A stretch of 33,247 nt of DNA. Origin: Thermoproteota archaeon. GTDB lineage: Archaea; Thermoproteota; Methanomethylicia; Culexarchaeales; B10-G16. Positions 24,620-31,759 of this stretch are shown piece after piece. The first letter of the stretch is position 1. Every line of letters begins with the position of its first letter. The notes under the pieces are model-generated. The model saw only the letters and a program-made list of their open reading frames with translations, made no database searches and had not been told where the DNA came from. The stretch covers positions 1 through 33,247 of the forward strand of contig QMRB01000008.1 in assembly GCA_003649185.1 (NCBI GenBank), written 5' to 3'. The position numbers and the translations under genes are program-made.

Positions 24620-24702
24620 TGTAAAATCACCCCTCAAAATTTGGAATTATAGGGGCATTCAATAATTCTGGAAGGAGAAATATTAATTTTACATGTTTAA
24701 GG

Positions 24703-25290
24703 CTAAGTTGAAATCATAGCTATAAAATTGAAAAGCTTCTTCCAATCTACCAGAGTATTTATGCAGCCATCTCTGAGTAGAGGAATACCCTGCCCAACAA
24801 CTCCAAACTTTTCACATAGAAAACTGCCGAGAAAAAGCTCCTTGAAACAGGCAACACCTAAGCAAGCTTTAGGTTTAACTTTCTCGAAGATCTTTGCAAT
24901 CATGCTTCCGCCGGGAATTATGAATACTCCTTTATAACCAAGCTTCAAAGCGAAACGGTAAACTTTTCCAATCATACATTTCCCACAATCTATACAATTA
25001 TAGCCGAAATCTCCAAGTTCAGCTGGACAATTCGAACTTCTCAGACACTGTGGAAGTAAAAGTATTCTCTCCGCATATGGAACAAGTGAAAATTTAACTC
25101 TATTTGCCTTATTCTTCAAATCTACATAGAGTTTAAGAAGCTCCATTTCGTCAACGTTAAATTTATGGGCAATGCTATCCAACTTGTTAAATATAAGTGT
25201 GCTGAACTTCAGTTTGAGAAGACTCTTAACAGCCTTTAACAGCAAACTATCTCTTTCCCGATGAACATTCAAACCGAACACCAAAACCAT
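24703..25290 (-). CDS. DUF116 protein, cysteine-rich (predicted Fe-S)
   Basis: 195 residues. A charged helical N-terminal part is followed by RILLLPQCLRSSNCPA and CIDCGKCMIG, then KACLGVACFKE, giving cysteines at about 82, 88, 99, 102, 105, 143, 148 and 176. This is the DUF116 pattern, an archaeal/bacterial family thought to bind Fe-S clusters; its function is unknown. It lies 65 bases upstream of tmcA in the same direction and might be co-transcribed. Confidence 0.8.
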   Translation of the reverse strand: MVLVFGLNVHRERDSLLLKAVKSLLKLKFSTLIFNKLDSIAHKFNVDEMELLKLYVDLKNKANRVKFSLVPYAERILLLPQCLRSSNCPAELGDFGYNCIDCGKCMIGKVYRFALKLGYKGVFIIPGGSMIAKIFEKVKPKACLGVACFKELFLGSFLCEKFGVVGQGIPLLRDGCINTLVDWKKLFNFIAMIST

Positions 25291-25762
25291 AAAATATTTT
25301 CACATATGAGAATTTAAATTTAAGTAGAGTGTAGAGTAGAAGAAGATCATTTAAAGCAGGTGGAGTAGAAGTATATGAGTGACGATAATCAATCCAACAT
25401 GGAACACTATTAGAATATTTAGAGGCTTATCATGACTCTGCTCAAAGTTAAAAATTTAAAGACATATTATTTGACATTGAGAGGATGGGTTAGAGCAGTT
25501 CGGCTATAATTGTAAAAGAGAAGAACCTGAACCTATACCGGTTAATAGTGAACATTTAGTGGCATGCCACTTACATGCTAAATAATTTTGTAGCTATCTG
25601 GATTTCAAGTTTATTTCACATAAAAATTTAGGAATTAATTTTATTTAACTCGATCTAATAGTTATCTAATTAATATTGAAGTAGTTCTATGAATTAAATA
25701 TGGAACAAGATAATTGGGCAATATCCTTAAACATTAAGTTAATCGTGCTATCGGCATCAACA
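25291..25762. other. AT-rich gap holding one gene relic
   Basis: Apart from the oppD relic at 25432-25585 I see no gene, RNA or clear repeat. TCAATCCAACATG at 25389-25401 also occurs at 22208-22220; this is a short match without context. Confidence 0.5.
25432..25585 (+). pseudogene. Collapsed oppD/dppD (peptide ABC transporter ATPase) relic
   Basis: An ATG at 25432 reads LLKVKNLKTYYLTLRGWVRAV in frame, the N-terminus of OppD/DppD-type ATPases, and soon stops at 25507. One frame away, GYNCKREEPEPIPVNSEHLV then ACHLHAK runs to TAA 25583-25585, the C-terminal end of the same family (C.YEEP.L.EVE.GHFVACHL). About 260 residues in between, including Walker A, the ABC signature and Walker B, are gone. 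So one internal deletion joined the two ends. No other Opp genes are in the window. Confidence 0.75.
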
Positions 25763-26107
25763 TTACAACATGTAAATTATTTTCCTTCTATGAAAAGTCT
25801 TTTTAACAGCCGTAGGAATATTCTGCTTCCACCCATCTTTGGAATCCTCTCTAAACAGCCATTCGCACATAACTGTATTCGGGTTTACTCTAATATATTT
25901 TTGAGCCTTATTGATTAGGATCTTTAACTCTCTTTCAGACGTATAGTCTAGTGGTTCTCCAGCCATCTCTGCATCGATCCAACATTCATATAGGATTCTG
26001 TTGATCTTCAAGACATCCGGATCTCCATAAAAAGCAGCCATAATCCAATTGTTAGATTCGAGATGTATTCTGTGGAGGTTGAGAAGTTTATCCCTTAAAT
26101 TCTCCAA
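25763..26107 (-). CDS. Small protein of unknown function
   Basis: 114 residues, soluble and helical, with a mixed-charge composition (LYECWIDAEMAGEPLDYTSE, then RELKILINKAQKYIRVNPNT). No recognised family and no membrane segment. The start is TTG at 26107 without a good ribosome-binding site, and the last 20 residues are Lys/Arg-rich, so a decayed 3' end is possible. It is isolated between the oppD relic and nadC. Confidence 0.45.
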   Translation of the reverse strand: MENLRDKLLNLHRIHLESNNWIMAAFYGDPDVLKINRILYECWIDAEMAGEPLDYTSERELKILINKAQKYIRVNPNTVMCEWLFREDSKDGWKQNIPTAVKKTFHRRKIIYML

Positions 26108-26208
26108 ATTGAAGCACTATTTAAAATAATTATTCATCAAACTTAATAATATAACTCCACGGAAAGCTCAGTTTGAATGGTCGTAGTGCTTGAAAGAAGT
26201 CTTCAACT

Positions 26209-27063
26209 TCACCTGATTAGATCAACAACTTTAAGACTTATATCTATAGGTTTTGAAGAATGGGTTATCCATCCACTACTTATAACGTCAACATCATATT
26301 TGGCATATTCCCTAACGTTTTCAGGTCTAATTCCCCCTGAAACTTCAATGATAATGTTATCTCTTAAACCGGAAGTTTTCAAAAGGTTAACGGCGACTTC
26401 CACATCGCTGGGGGAAAAATTGTCCAGCATTATTATGTCAGCCCCCGCCTTTGCAGCCTTCAAAGCTTCATCCGGATCTTTAACTTCCACTTCAACTTTT
26501 CTCGTAAAACTCGCAGATCTCTTGGCTTCAGATACAGCTTTATATAGGTCTCCGAAGATGAAGATATGATTATCCTTTATTATTATGGCATCACTTAAGC
26601 TTAACCTGTGAGTATCTCCTCCACCAGCAATAACTGCTCGCTTCTCAAAATATCTTAAACCAGGCAGAGTTTTCCTTGTTGCTGCAATCTTCACCCTTGG
26701 ATTAACACTCCTAGCATAATCTACAAGTTTCCTTGTGGCAGTGGCAACACCGCAACAATGGCTGAGAAGATTTAAGATAAGCCTTTCGAGAAGAAGTATC
26801 TTCCTCGCTGAACCTATAAGCTCCATTAGAATTGTGTTTTCATCGAAACATTCACCATCATCCACCTTTAAATCAACCTTCAATCCAAAATCTTCAAGAA
26901 TTATCTTTAAATCCCTCATGCATGCTGCAACTCCCTTTTCCTTCGCGATTACATGTGCCTTAGCAATCAGCTCCTCACGTATTAGAATTGTTGAGGTTAA
27001 ATCCCAGAATGGCACATCCTCTCTTAACCATTCCAAAAATTTCGATTTTAAGAGCGTCTCCAA
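26209..27063 (-). CDS. nadC: Nicotinate-nucleotide pyrophosphorylase (carboxylating), NadC
   Basis: 284 residues, normal. The type II PRTase signatures are present: FWDLTSTIL at the start, AATRKTLPGLRYFEKRAVIA with GGGDTHRLSLSDAIIIKDNH, EVEVKDPDEALKAAKAGADI, MLDNFSP and IIEVSGGIRPENV. It converts quinolinate plus PRPP to NaMN and CO2, the last step of de novo NAD ring formation. The start is TTG at 27063, 16 bases inside the end of nadA, so the two genes are coupled. No nadB or aspartate dehydrogenase gene is in the window. Confidence 0.92.
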   Translation of the reverse strand: METLLKSKFLEWLREDVPFWDLTSTILIREELIAKAHVIAKEKGVAACMRDLKIILEDFGLKVDLKVDDGECFDENTILMELIGSARKILLLERLILNLLSHCCGVATATRKLVDYARSVNPRVKIAATRKTLPGLRYFEKRAVIAGGGDTHRLSLSDAIIIKDNHIFIFGDLYKAVSEAKRSASFTRKVEVEVKDPDEALKAAKAGADIIMLDNFSPSDVEVAVNLLKTSGLRDNIIIEVSGGIRPENVREYAKYDVDVISSGWITHSSKPIDISLKVVDLIR

Positions 27064-27989
27064 GGCACCTCGACCCCTAAGAGCTCATAGGATCTCTCAA
27101 GTATTTTCATCACTTTACTTGAAAACTTCTCGGAAACTTTAACTGGATATACATGTTCTCTAATGCTTCTTAAAATCTTCTCCAGAGTTATCTTCTTCAT
27201 ATTTATACATATGGCGTCCTTACATGCTGGATGAACCATCTTCCCAGCACATTCCTTGGAGATCCTGTAGGTTAAACCTATCTCAGTTCCTATGATAAAA
27301 TTTTTATTAGCGGATGTTTTCACATAATTTAACATTTGGCCCGTACTACCTATATAATCTGCAAGCCTCCTAACGCTTTTCAAACATTCCGGATGAACTG
27401 CAACATTCACATAATGAAGTTTTTCCTTAAGATTTAAAATGTGTTCGGGCTTTATCTTCAAGTGTACTGGGCAGTGGCCATGTGGAGGAATTGGAATAAC
27501 AGTTTTCCCTGTTTTTTCTTCCACATATTCAGCTAGCTGCCTATCCGGCCCAAAAATTATGGTGTCTGCTTCAAGCTGAGAAACCAGTTTGACTGCACTT
27601 GAACTTGTAACTATATAGTCTGCTTCAGCCTTAACGTCAGCTGTAGTGTTAACATAGATTACTATGGGGGCATGTGGATATTTATCTCGGGCTTTCCTCA
27701 CAATCTCCGGATTTATCATAGCCGCCATTGGACATTTAGCGTTGAAGTCAGGGATTAAAACGGTTTTACCTCTCGCTAGAATAGATGCCTGCTCAGCCAT
27801 AAAGTAAACTCCTGCAAACACGATAATTTTAGAGGTTAAATTCATAGCTTTAATTGAGAGTTGAAGACTGTCACCTACAAAGTCCGCTATATCCTGAACG
27901 TTTGGAGACTGATAGTTGTGGGCCAATATGGTTGCATCAACAGTTCTCTTCAATTTCTCAATGAAAAATTGTATATCACCATTTAACAT
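27048..27989 (-). CDS. nadA: Quinolinate synthase NadA
   Basis: 313 residues with the NadA three-fold repeat: ATILAHNYQSPNVQDIADFV, GDSLQLS, and cysteines for the 4Fe-4S cluster in KCPMAAMI, VHPECLKSV and HPACKDAICINMKKI. It condenses iminoaspartate with DHAP to quinolinate in the cytosol. The start codon follows AAGGGG on the minus strand. It is the first gene of nadAC, divergent from the NAD-kinase-like/HTH gene. Confidence 0.92.
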   Translation of the reverse strand: MLNGDIQFFIEKLKRTVDATILAHNYQSPNVQDIADFVGDSLQLSIKAMNLTSKIIVFAGVYFMAEQASILARGKTVLIPDFNAKCPMAAMINPEIVRKARDKYPHAPIVIYVNTTADVKAEADYIVTSSSAVKLVSQLEADTIIFGPDRQLAEYVEEKTGKTVIPIPPHGHCPVHLKIKPEHILNLKEKLHYVNVAVHPECLKSVRRLADYIGSTGQMLNYVKTSANKNFIIGTEIGLTYRISKECAGKMVHPACKDAICINMKKITLEKILRSIREHVYPVKVSEKFSSKVMKILERSYELLGVEVPWRRS

Positions 27990-28040
27990 ATATAAAACCC
28001 CTTAGAATAGAGATAATAGATATAGATAAGTAGTTATGAT
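27990..28040. promoter_or_regulatory. nadA / NAD-kinase-like divergent promoter with TAGATA repeats
   Basis: The spacer contains AGATA-aTAGATA-tAGATA (28010-28029), reading CTATATCTATTATCT on the other strand. This gives a TATA-like box for nadA and a tandem 6-7-base repeat that could be a regulator site. Confidence 0.35.
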
Positions 28041-28082
28041 ATGGACAATATTTGCTTCAATCCTCACTTGGAGATGCAAAAA

Positions 28083-29093
28083 ATGCGGAGAATTAGAAGG
28101 GCAACTCTATATGTGCCGAGAGGAGGATTAAAGGTAAAGGTGAAATTGAAAGAGATTTTGGAGAGATATGGAATTGAAAGCATGAATTTCGATTCTTCAG
28201 ATAAAATTTCAGGTAAAGATTCAGATATCACCATAATTGTTGGAACCGACAGCGATCTCCTAGGACTTCTCCAAACAGCTAAAGGGAGAATACCGCCAAT
28301 ATTCCATATAAGTCCACCGGCAATAGAAACATTCTTCTCATCGGTAAATTGGGAGAATATGGAGATTGGAGTTGAGAGGATTGTTGAAGGAGACTTTAAG
28401 GTGGAAGATCTAACCCGAATTAAAGCCTGCATCGAGGGGGGCAGAGAAGTTTATGCACTCAACGAAATAGCTCTCTTCGCATCTAAAAGCGCTTTACTGG
28501 TGGAATATGCCTTAGAGATAAATGGGGAGAGCATCTGGAGAGATCTCTCTGATGGGGTTATAGTATCAACACCAACAGGATCCACAGCCTATGCATATTC
28601 AGTTGGAGGACCAATAATATCAAGGGAAGCCGATGTTCTAGCGATAATCCCCGTAAATTCCCTGAACCCTAATAGGAGAGCACTTATAGTGCCTGACAAT
28701 TCGAGGATAATTCTTAAAGATATAAATAGTAGGGTGAAATGTGAAATCATTGCAGATGGAATAACAAGGTATAGGGTGAACAGGAGAGTTGAAATTTTAA
28801 AGGCTGAAAACTCCATCAAAATGGTAAGGTTAATGGATGGATTATCCGAAACCATTAGAAGAAAAATTAAGTTAATCCATGAAGTAAAGGATATGCCTCC
28901 AAGCGCAAAGTTCGTTCTCAAAATATTGGAGATGCATGGAGAGTTAAGTATGGATGAATTGGAAGAACTTACGGGTTTACCTAAACGCACAATAAGATAT
29001 GCGCTCTCACTTTTGACTAAAAGGGGACTTGTAAATAAAATTTACAATTTGAGAGATGCACGTAGAAGATTATATAAAATAGCTAGGATTTAA
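28083..29093 (+). CDS. NAD-kinase-like protein fused to a C-terminal winged helix
   Basis: 336 residues. Residues 1-255 follow NAD kinase: the ATP-side motif GGDGTLL appears as GTDSDLL (Asp56 kept, both glycines lost), then LNEIAL (NE) and DGVIVSTPTGSTAYAYSVGG, the NAD-binding core. Residues 271-336 are a MarR/IclR-like winged helix (KFVLKILEMHGELSMDELEE, LTGLPKRTIRYALSLLTKRG, LVNKIYNLRDARRRLYKI), which NAD kinases do not have. Being divergent from nadAC, it may sense NAD(P) and regulate NAD synthesis, or be a self-regulating kinase. I prefer ATG 28083, with GGAG upstream; ATG 28041 is in frame. Confidence 0.8.
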   Translation: MRRIRRATLYVPRGGLKVKVKLKEILERYGIESMNFDSSDKISGKDSDITIIVGTDSDLLGLLQTAKGRIPPIFHISPPAIETFFSSVNWENMEIGVERIVEGDFKVEDLTRIKACIEGGREVYALNEIALFASKSALLVEYALEINGESIWRDLSDGVIVSTPTGSTAYAYSVGGPIISREADVLAIIPVNSLNPNRRALIVPDNSRIILKDINSRVKCEIIADGITRYRVNRRVEILKAENSIKMVRLMDGLSETIRRKIKLIHEVKDMPPSAKFVLKILEMHGELSMDELEELTGLPKRTIRYALSLLTKRGLVNKIYNLRDARRRLYKIARI

Positions 29094-29197
29094 ACTTTCA
29101 ACTAAACTTTAAATTTCACATTTTAATTAGCTATATGGATATTCTGAAAGCTGTAGAGGAAAAAATTTATGAAATAAATTTTATTCATAGAACAGGG

Positions 29198-29298
29198 GCC
29201 TCGGTAGTATAGTCCGGTCAAGTATTCAGGCCTCTCGAGCCTAATTCGCTGCGTGGGGAAAGCCTGAGACCCGGGTTCAAATCCCGGCCGAGGCACCA
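29198..29298 (+). tRNA. tRNA-Glu(CUC) with a 23-nt intron
   Basis: Acceptor GCCTCGG/CCGAGGC, D stem GTAT/GTAT (G-U closed), anticodon stem CAGGC/GCCTG with loop CTCTCGA after splicing (anticodon CTC), variable AGAC, T arm CCGGG-TTCAAAT-CCCGG, A and encoded CCA. Without removing an intron after base 37, the anticodon stem would not close. Confidence 0.9.
29238..29260 (+). other. tRNA-Glu intron (canonical 37/38, BHB)
   Basis: 23 nt. Loop bases CTCT (32-35) can pair with GGGG near the intron end, flanked by three-base bulges CGA and AAA, which is a bulge-helix-bulge for the archaeal splicing endonuclease. Confidence 0.8.
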
Positions 29299-29304
29299 CA
29301 AACC

Positions 29305-30138
29305 TTAACATTCCATAATGGTCTTTGCAGATTCGACGATTCCTTTAAGCTTCTTAGAGCTTATCTTCGTCAATCTTCCAACTTCATCAAAGGATAATGC
29401 AACCAATTGTTTCAGTAGAATTATCCCTGCCGATGAAAATCTTTCCCTCAAATTTTCATTCAACCCTCTAATATACGTTATAGGATAAAGCTTCTTCTTT
29501 TCAATCATAATTCTTAAATTCCAGGGTTCAGGTGAATTCCAGCCTATATGGAGGATTCCTCTACAGTCCGCATATCTCCTTGCATGTTCAGAGAGCTTCG
29601 TATTACAGACGATTATAGCAGTATCTATCTTCAAATTATTCAATCCCAATAGATAGCCCTCATTCAGATCTTCAAGGACAGCTCTAGCTATTCTACTTAC
29701 ATCTAAACCTGTAGGTGTATGATAATTGTAGTGGTGTTTAACCTCCACAATGTATGTTTTTCCATTTCTTATCGCGATGCCATCCACTTCATGCTCCACA
29801 CATCTTCCTCTCAAAATTCTATTTGAATAAACCTTGAATCCATAGTTTTTTAGGATAATTCTAACGTAACATTCGAAATCCGGTTTCGGCTTCATAAGAG
29901 CTAGTGCTCTACGAAGATCCATTTTATGCTTCACTGAGGGCACATATTTCTCCAACTCCTCGAAGACCATTTCGAGAATTATGTTCGTTTTAATCCCATC
30001 ATAAAGCTTGGAGCTTATGTTTTCTGCAACGGTTTCTGCAACGGCTCTACTTGCCCCAAGCCTTAAACAGGTCTGTATAACTTTTTCTTCATCATAAGGT
30101 TGCTTTGAACCGTCAGCTCTGATAACATGAAGCAACAT
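29305..30138 (-). CDS. ATP-cone / PD-(D/E)XK nuclease / HhH protein
   Basis: 277 residues in three parts. Residues 1-85: an ATP-cone (HVIRADGSKQPYDEEKVIQT, then GASRAVAETVAENI), the nucleotide-sensing domain of ribonucleotide reductases. Residues 88-215: a restriction-endonuclease-like fold with HEVDG (D119), YIVEVKHH (E132, K134) and a following TAIIVCNTKLS strand, which matches the PD-(D/E)XK D-x12-E-x-K spacing. Residues 231-277: a helix-hairpin-helix-like DNA-binding end (LVALSFDEVGRLTKISSKKL). It is probably a nucleotide-controlled nuclease in DNA repair or defence. It ends 6 bases from the tRNA-Glu, so it lies in a tRNA-adjacent position. Start ATG 30138. Confidence 0.75.
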   Translation of the reverse strand: MLLHVIRADGSKQPYDEEKVIQTCLRLGASRAVAETVAENISSKLYDGIKTNIILEMVFEELEKYVPSVKHKMDLRRALALMKPKPDFECYVRIILKNYGFKVYSNRILRGRCVEHEVDGIAIRNGKTYIVEVKHHYNYHTPTGLDVSRIARAVLEDLNEGYLLGLNNLKIDTAIIVCNTKLSEHARRYADCRGILHIGWNSPEPWNLRIMIEKKKLYPITYIRGLNENLRERFSSAGIILLKQLVALSFDEVGRLTKISSKKLKGIVESAKTIMEC

Positions 30139-30236
30139 TTTATTTTACCGTGAAATAGTATTAACTCAGCTTTTAATTAACATAACCACCATTGAAGGAA
30201 ACTTAAGGCATGAAAATATTTTTTAAGGGATTTAAA

Positions 30237-30677
30237 CTATCTGAAAGATCTGAAGGCACCTTGTTTAGGCGGCAATTTCTCCAACTTGAGTAAACTGTTC
30301 AATTTTTCAATCAATTTGTCGTTGAGCTCTTTAGCTTCTCTCGCAAAATTTTCAACTTTATTCAGTTCTCCGCTTATCACTGCATCATCAATAGACTTCA
30401 AAAGAGTTTGATATCTTCCCAGCTCAGTGAGCAATTTTGGAAATCGCTCTTTAAAGTCGAAGTATAAAGCTCTACTAATATCTTTATAATATATATCGGA
30501 AAGGGAGACTTTATCTTCAATGAAACTTTTCGGATTAGAAAGTTTTATAGATAGATTTTCAAGATTCGAAATTAAAGTTGGGATCAATTCACTCTTAATT
30601 TTATCCAATAGTTCTCTATCCCTTCTATTTTCACGTCTATAAACATTGTAGAGGTATAATGCCACAAGGAATAACAC
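30237..30677 (-). CDS. Membrane-anchored coiled-coil protein
   Basis: 146 residues from GTG 30677: half a membrane span (LFLVALYLYNVY), then a basic stretch (RRENRRDRELLDKIKSEL) and long amphipathic helices with heptad Leu/Ile. No recognised family. GTG leaves only a short hydrophobic segment. A GGTGAT at 30710-30715 lies five bases from an ATA at 30704, which would complete the span (YEFLAIFIVLFLVALYLY), so a non-AUG start upstream is likely. Confidence 0.5.
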   Translation of the reverse strand: MLFLVALYLYNVYRRENRRDRELLDKIKSELIPTLISNLENLSIKLSNPKSFIEDKVSLSDIYYKDISRALYFDFKERFPKLLTELGRYQTLLKSIDDAVISGELNKVENFAREAKELNDKLIEKLNSLLKLEKLPPKQGAFRSFR

Positions 30678-30825
30678 GATAAATATTGCTAAAAACTCAT
30701 ATATGGCTTATCACCAAATAAGAAAATTGTTGAAGCAAGATAAAAATTTTATATGTGTTAATATGCTAGATTCACATTTACAAAACGAATATTTTATAAT
30801 AATTTTAAATAAAGAAGTATTTGAA

Positions 30826-31734
30826 ATGTATAAAGATATATTGCTTGAAATAGTGAATATTGGAGTTGACTTCTTCCAGTTTTGGAAGGAGACCAAGAAT
30901 CTATCTTCCGAGAGAAGAATGGAGATTTGGAGAGAAAGATATGTGGAGAAGCATAGAGAGATAATAAGTGCATTGAATGAATTTAGATTCTTCTCAGAAG
31001 AATACTTTATGCAACTTCTTAAAAGTGGAGCATATGCAAAGAGAATTAAACGAATGGAGCATGTTGCAGAGGGATTGCCTAGAAAGATAAGTGAACTCAC
31101 ATTCAAAGCTATAAGCAATCTTAACCTCGAGGAATTGAAGTTGACGGCGTTTATAATTGTTGGAACATTCAACTTTGATGGTGCAACCATCCCATATAGG
31201 GGTAGAGGAGCCGTAGGATTAGGACTTGAAGTAATATGCAATTATCCTAGAAAGATTATAAGCATTTTACTTGCACATGAAATCGGACATGCAATACATT
31301 TAAACACTTACTGTAGATTTAATAAAATACCTATATGCATTAAATTTATGGATAAAATAATATATAACATTGGAAGATCACTTTATCTAGAAGGATTGGC
31401 AGTAGCTTCCTCCATGAGGATAATACCGAATAGAAATGAAAATGAATATCTATTTTACAGTCAAGAAGAGATGAATTGGTGTAGAGAGAATAGAAAGAAC
31501 CTTATATCAAGAATGCTTAAACTGGTAGACCTTACAGATGAGGATACGTATATTAAATATTTTACAGGAAATGCAAAACCCGAAGACATACCATATAGGA
31601 GAATTGCTTATTATGTTGGAAGTATCGTGATAAACAAACTGCTGGAGAATTATGATCTAAATGAACTCTATAAAGTAAGGGTTGAGGAATGGGGAAAATA
31701 CGTGAAGAAGACGTTGATTGAACTGTCAAAATGA
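30826..31734 (+). CDS. HExxH zinc metalloprotease (gluzincin-like)
   Basis: About 303 residues. The zinc motif LLAHEIGHAIHLN (residues 151-155) is followed by a third ligand Glu in SLYLEGLAVASS (E189), the gluzincin arrangement seen in several poorly characterised archaeal/bacterial families such as DUF2268-like proteins. No signal peptide or membrane span, so it is cytosolic. ATG 30826 begins a helical N-terminus (MYKDILLEIVNIGVDFFQFW). The in-frame ATG 30703 adds an AT-rich, unconvincing leader that overlaps the divergent gene. Substrate unknown; stands alone. Confidence 0.7.
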   Translation: MYKDILLEIVNIGVDFFQFWKETKNLSSERRMEIWRERYVEKHREIISALNEFRFFSEEYFMQLLKSGAYAKRIKRMEHVAEGLPRKISELTFKAISNLNLEELKLTAFIIVGTFNFDGATIPYRGRGAVGLGLEVICNYPRKIISILLAHEIGHAIHLNTYCRFNKIPICIKFMDKIIYNIGRSLYLEGLAVASSMRIIPNRNENEYLFYSQEEMNWCRENRKNLISRMLKLVDLTDEDTYIKYFTGNAKPEDIPYRRIAYYVGSIVINKLLENYDLNELYKVRVEEWGKYVKKTLIELSK

Positions 31735-31759
31735 GTGAGAACGTTAAAAGTAGGAAAAT

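Noticed and set aside
22208-25401. TCAATCCAACATG near 22208 and 25389, considered as a repeat or CRISPR remnant
   Set aside because: Only two copies, 13 bases, no spacing pattern or cas genes.
29198-29298. Reading the tRNA as a class II tRNA (Ser/Leu) with a long variable arm
   Set aside because: The anticodon stem is then broken; intron removal gives a perfect stem and a bulge-helix-bulge.
29123-29311. Minus-strand ORF of 62 codons containing VVPRPGFEPGSQ
   Set aside because: It is the antisense of tRNA-Glu; the PGFEPG stretch is a familiar false translation of the T arm.
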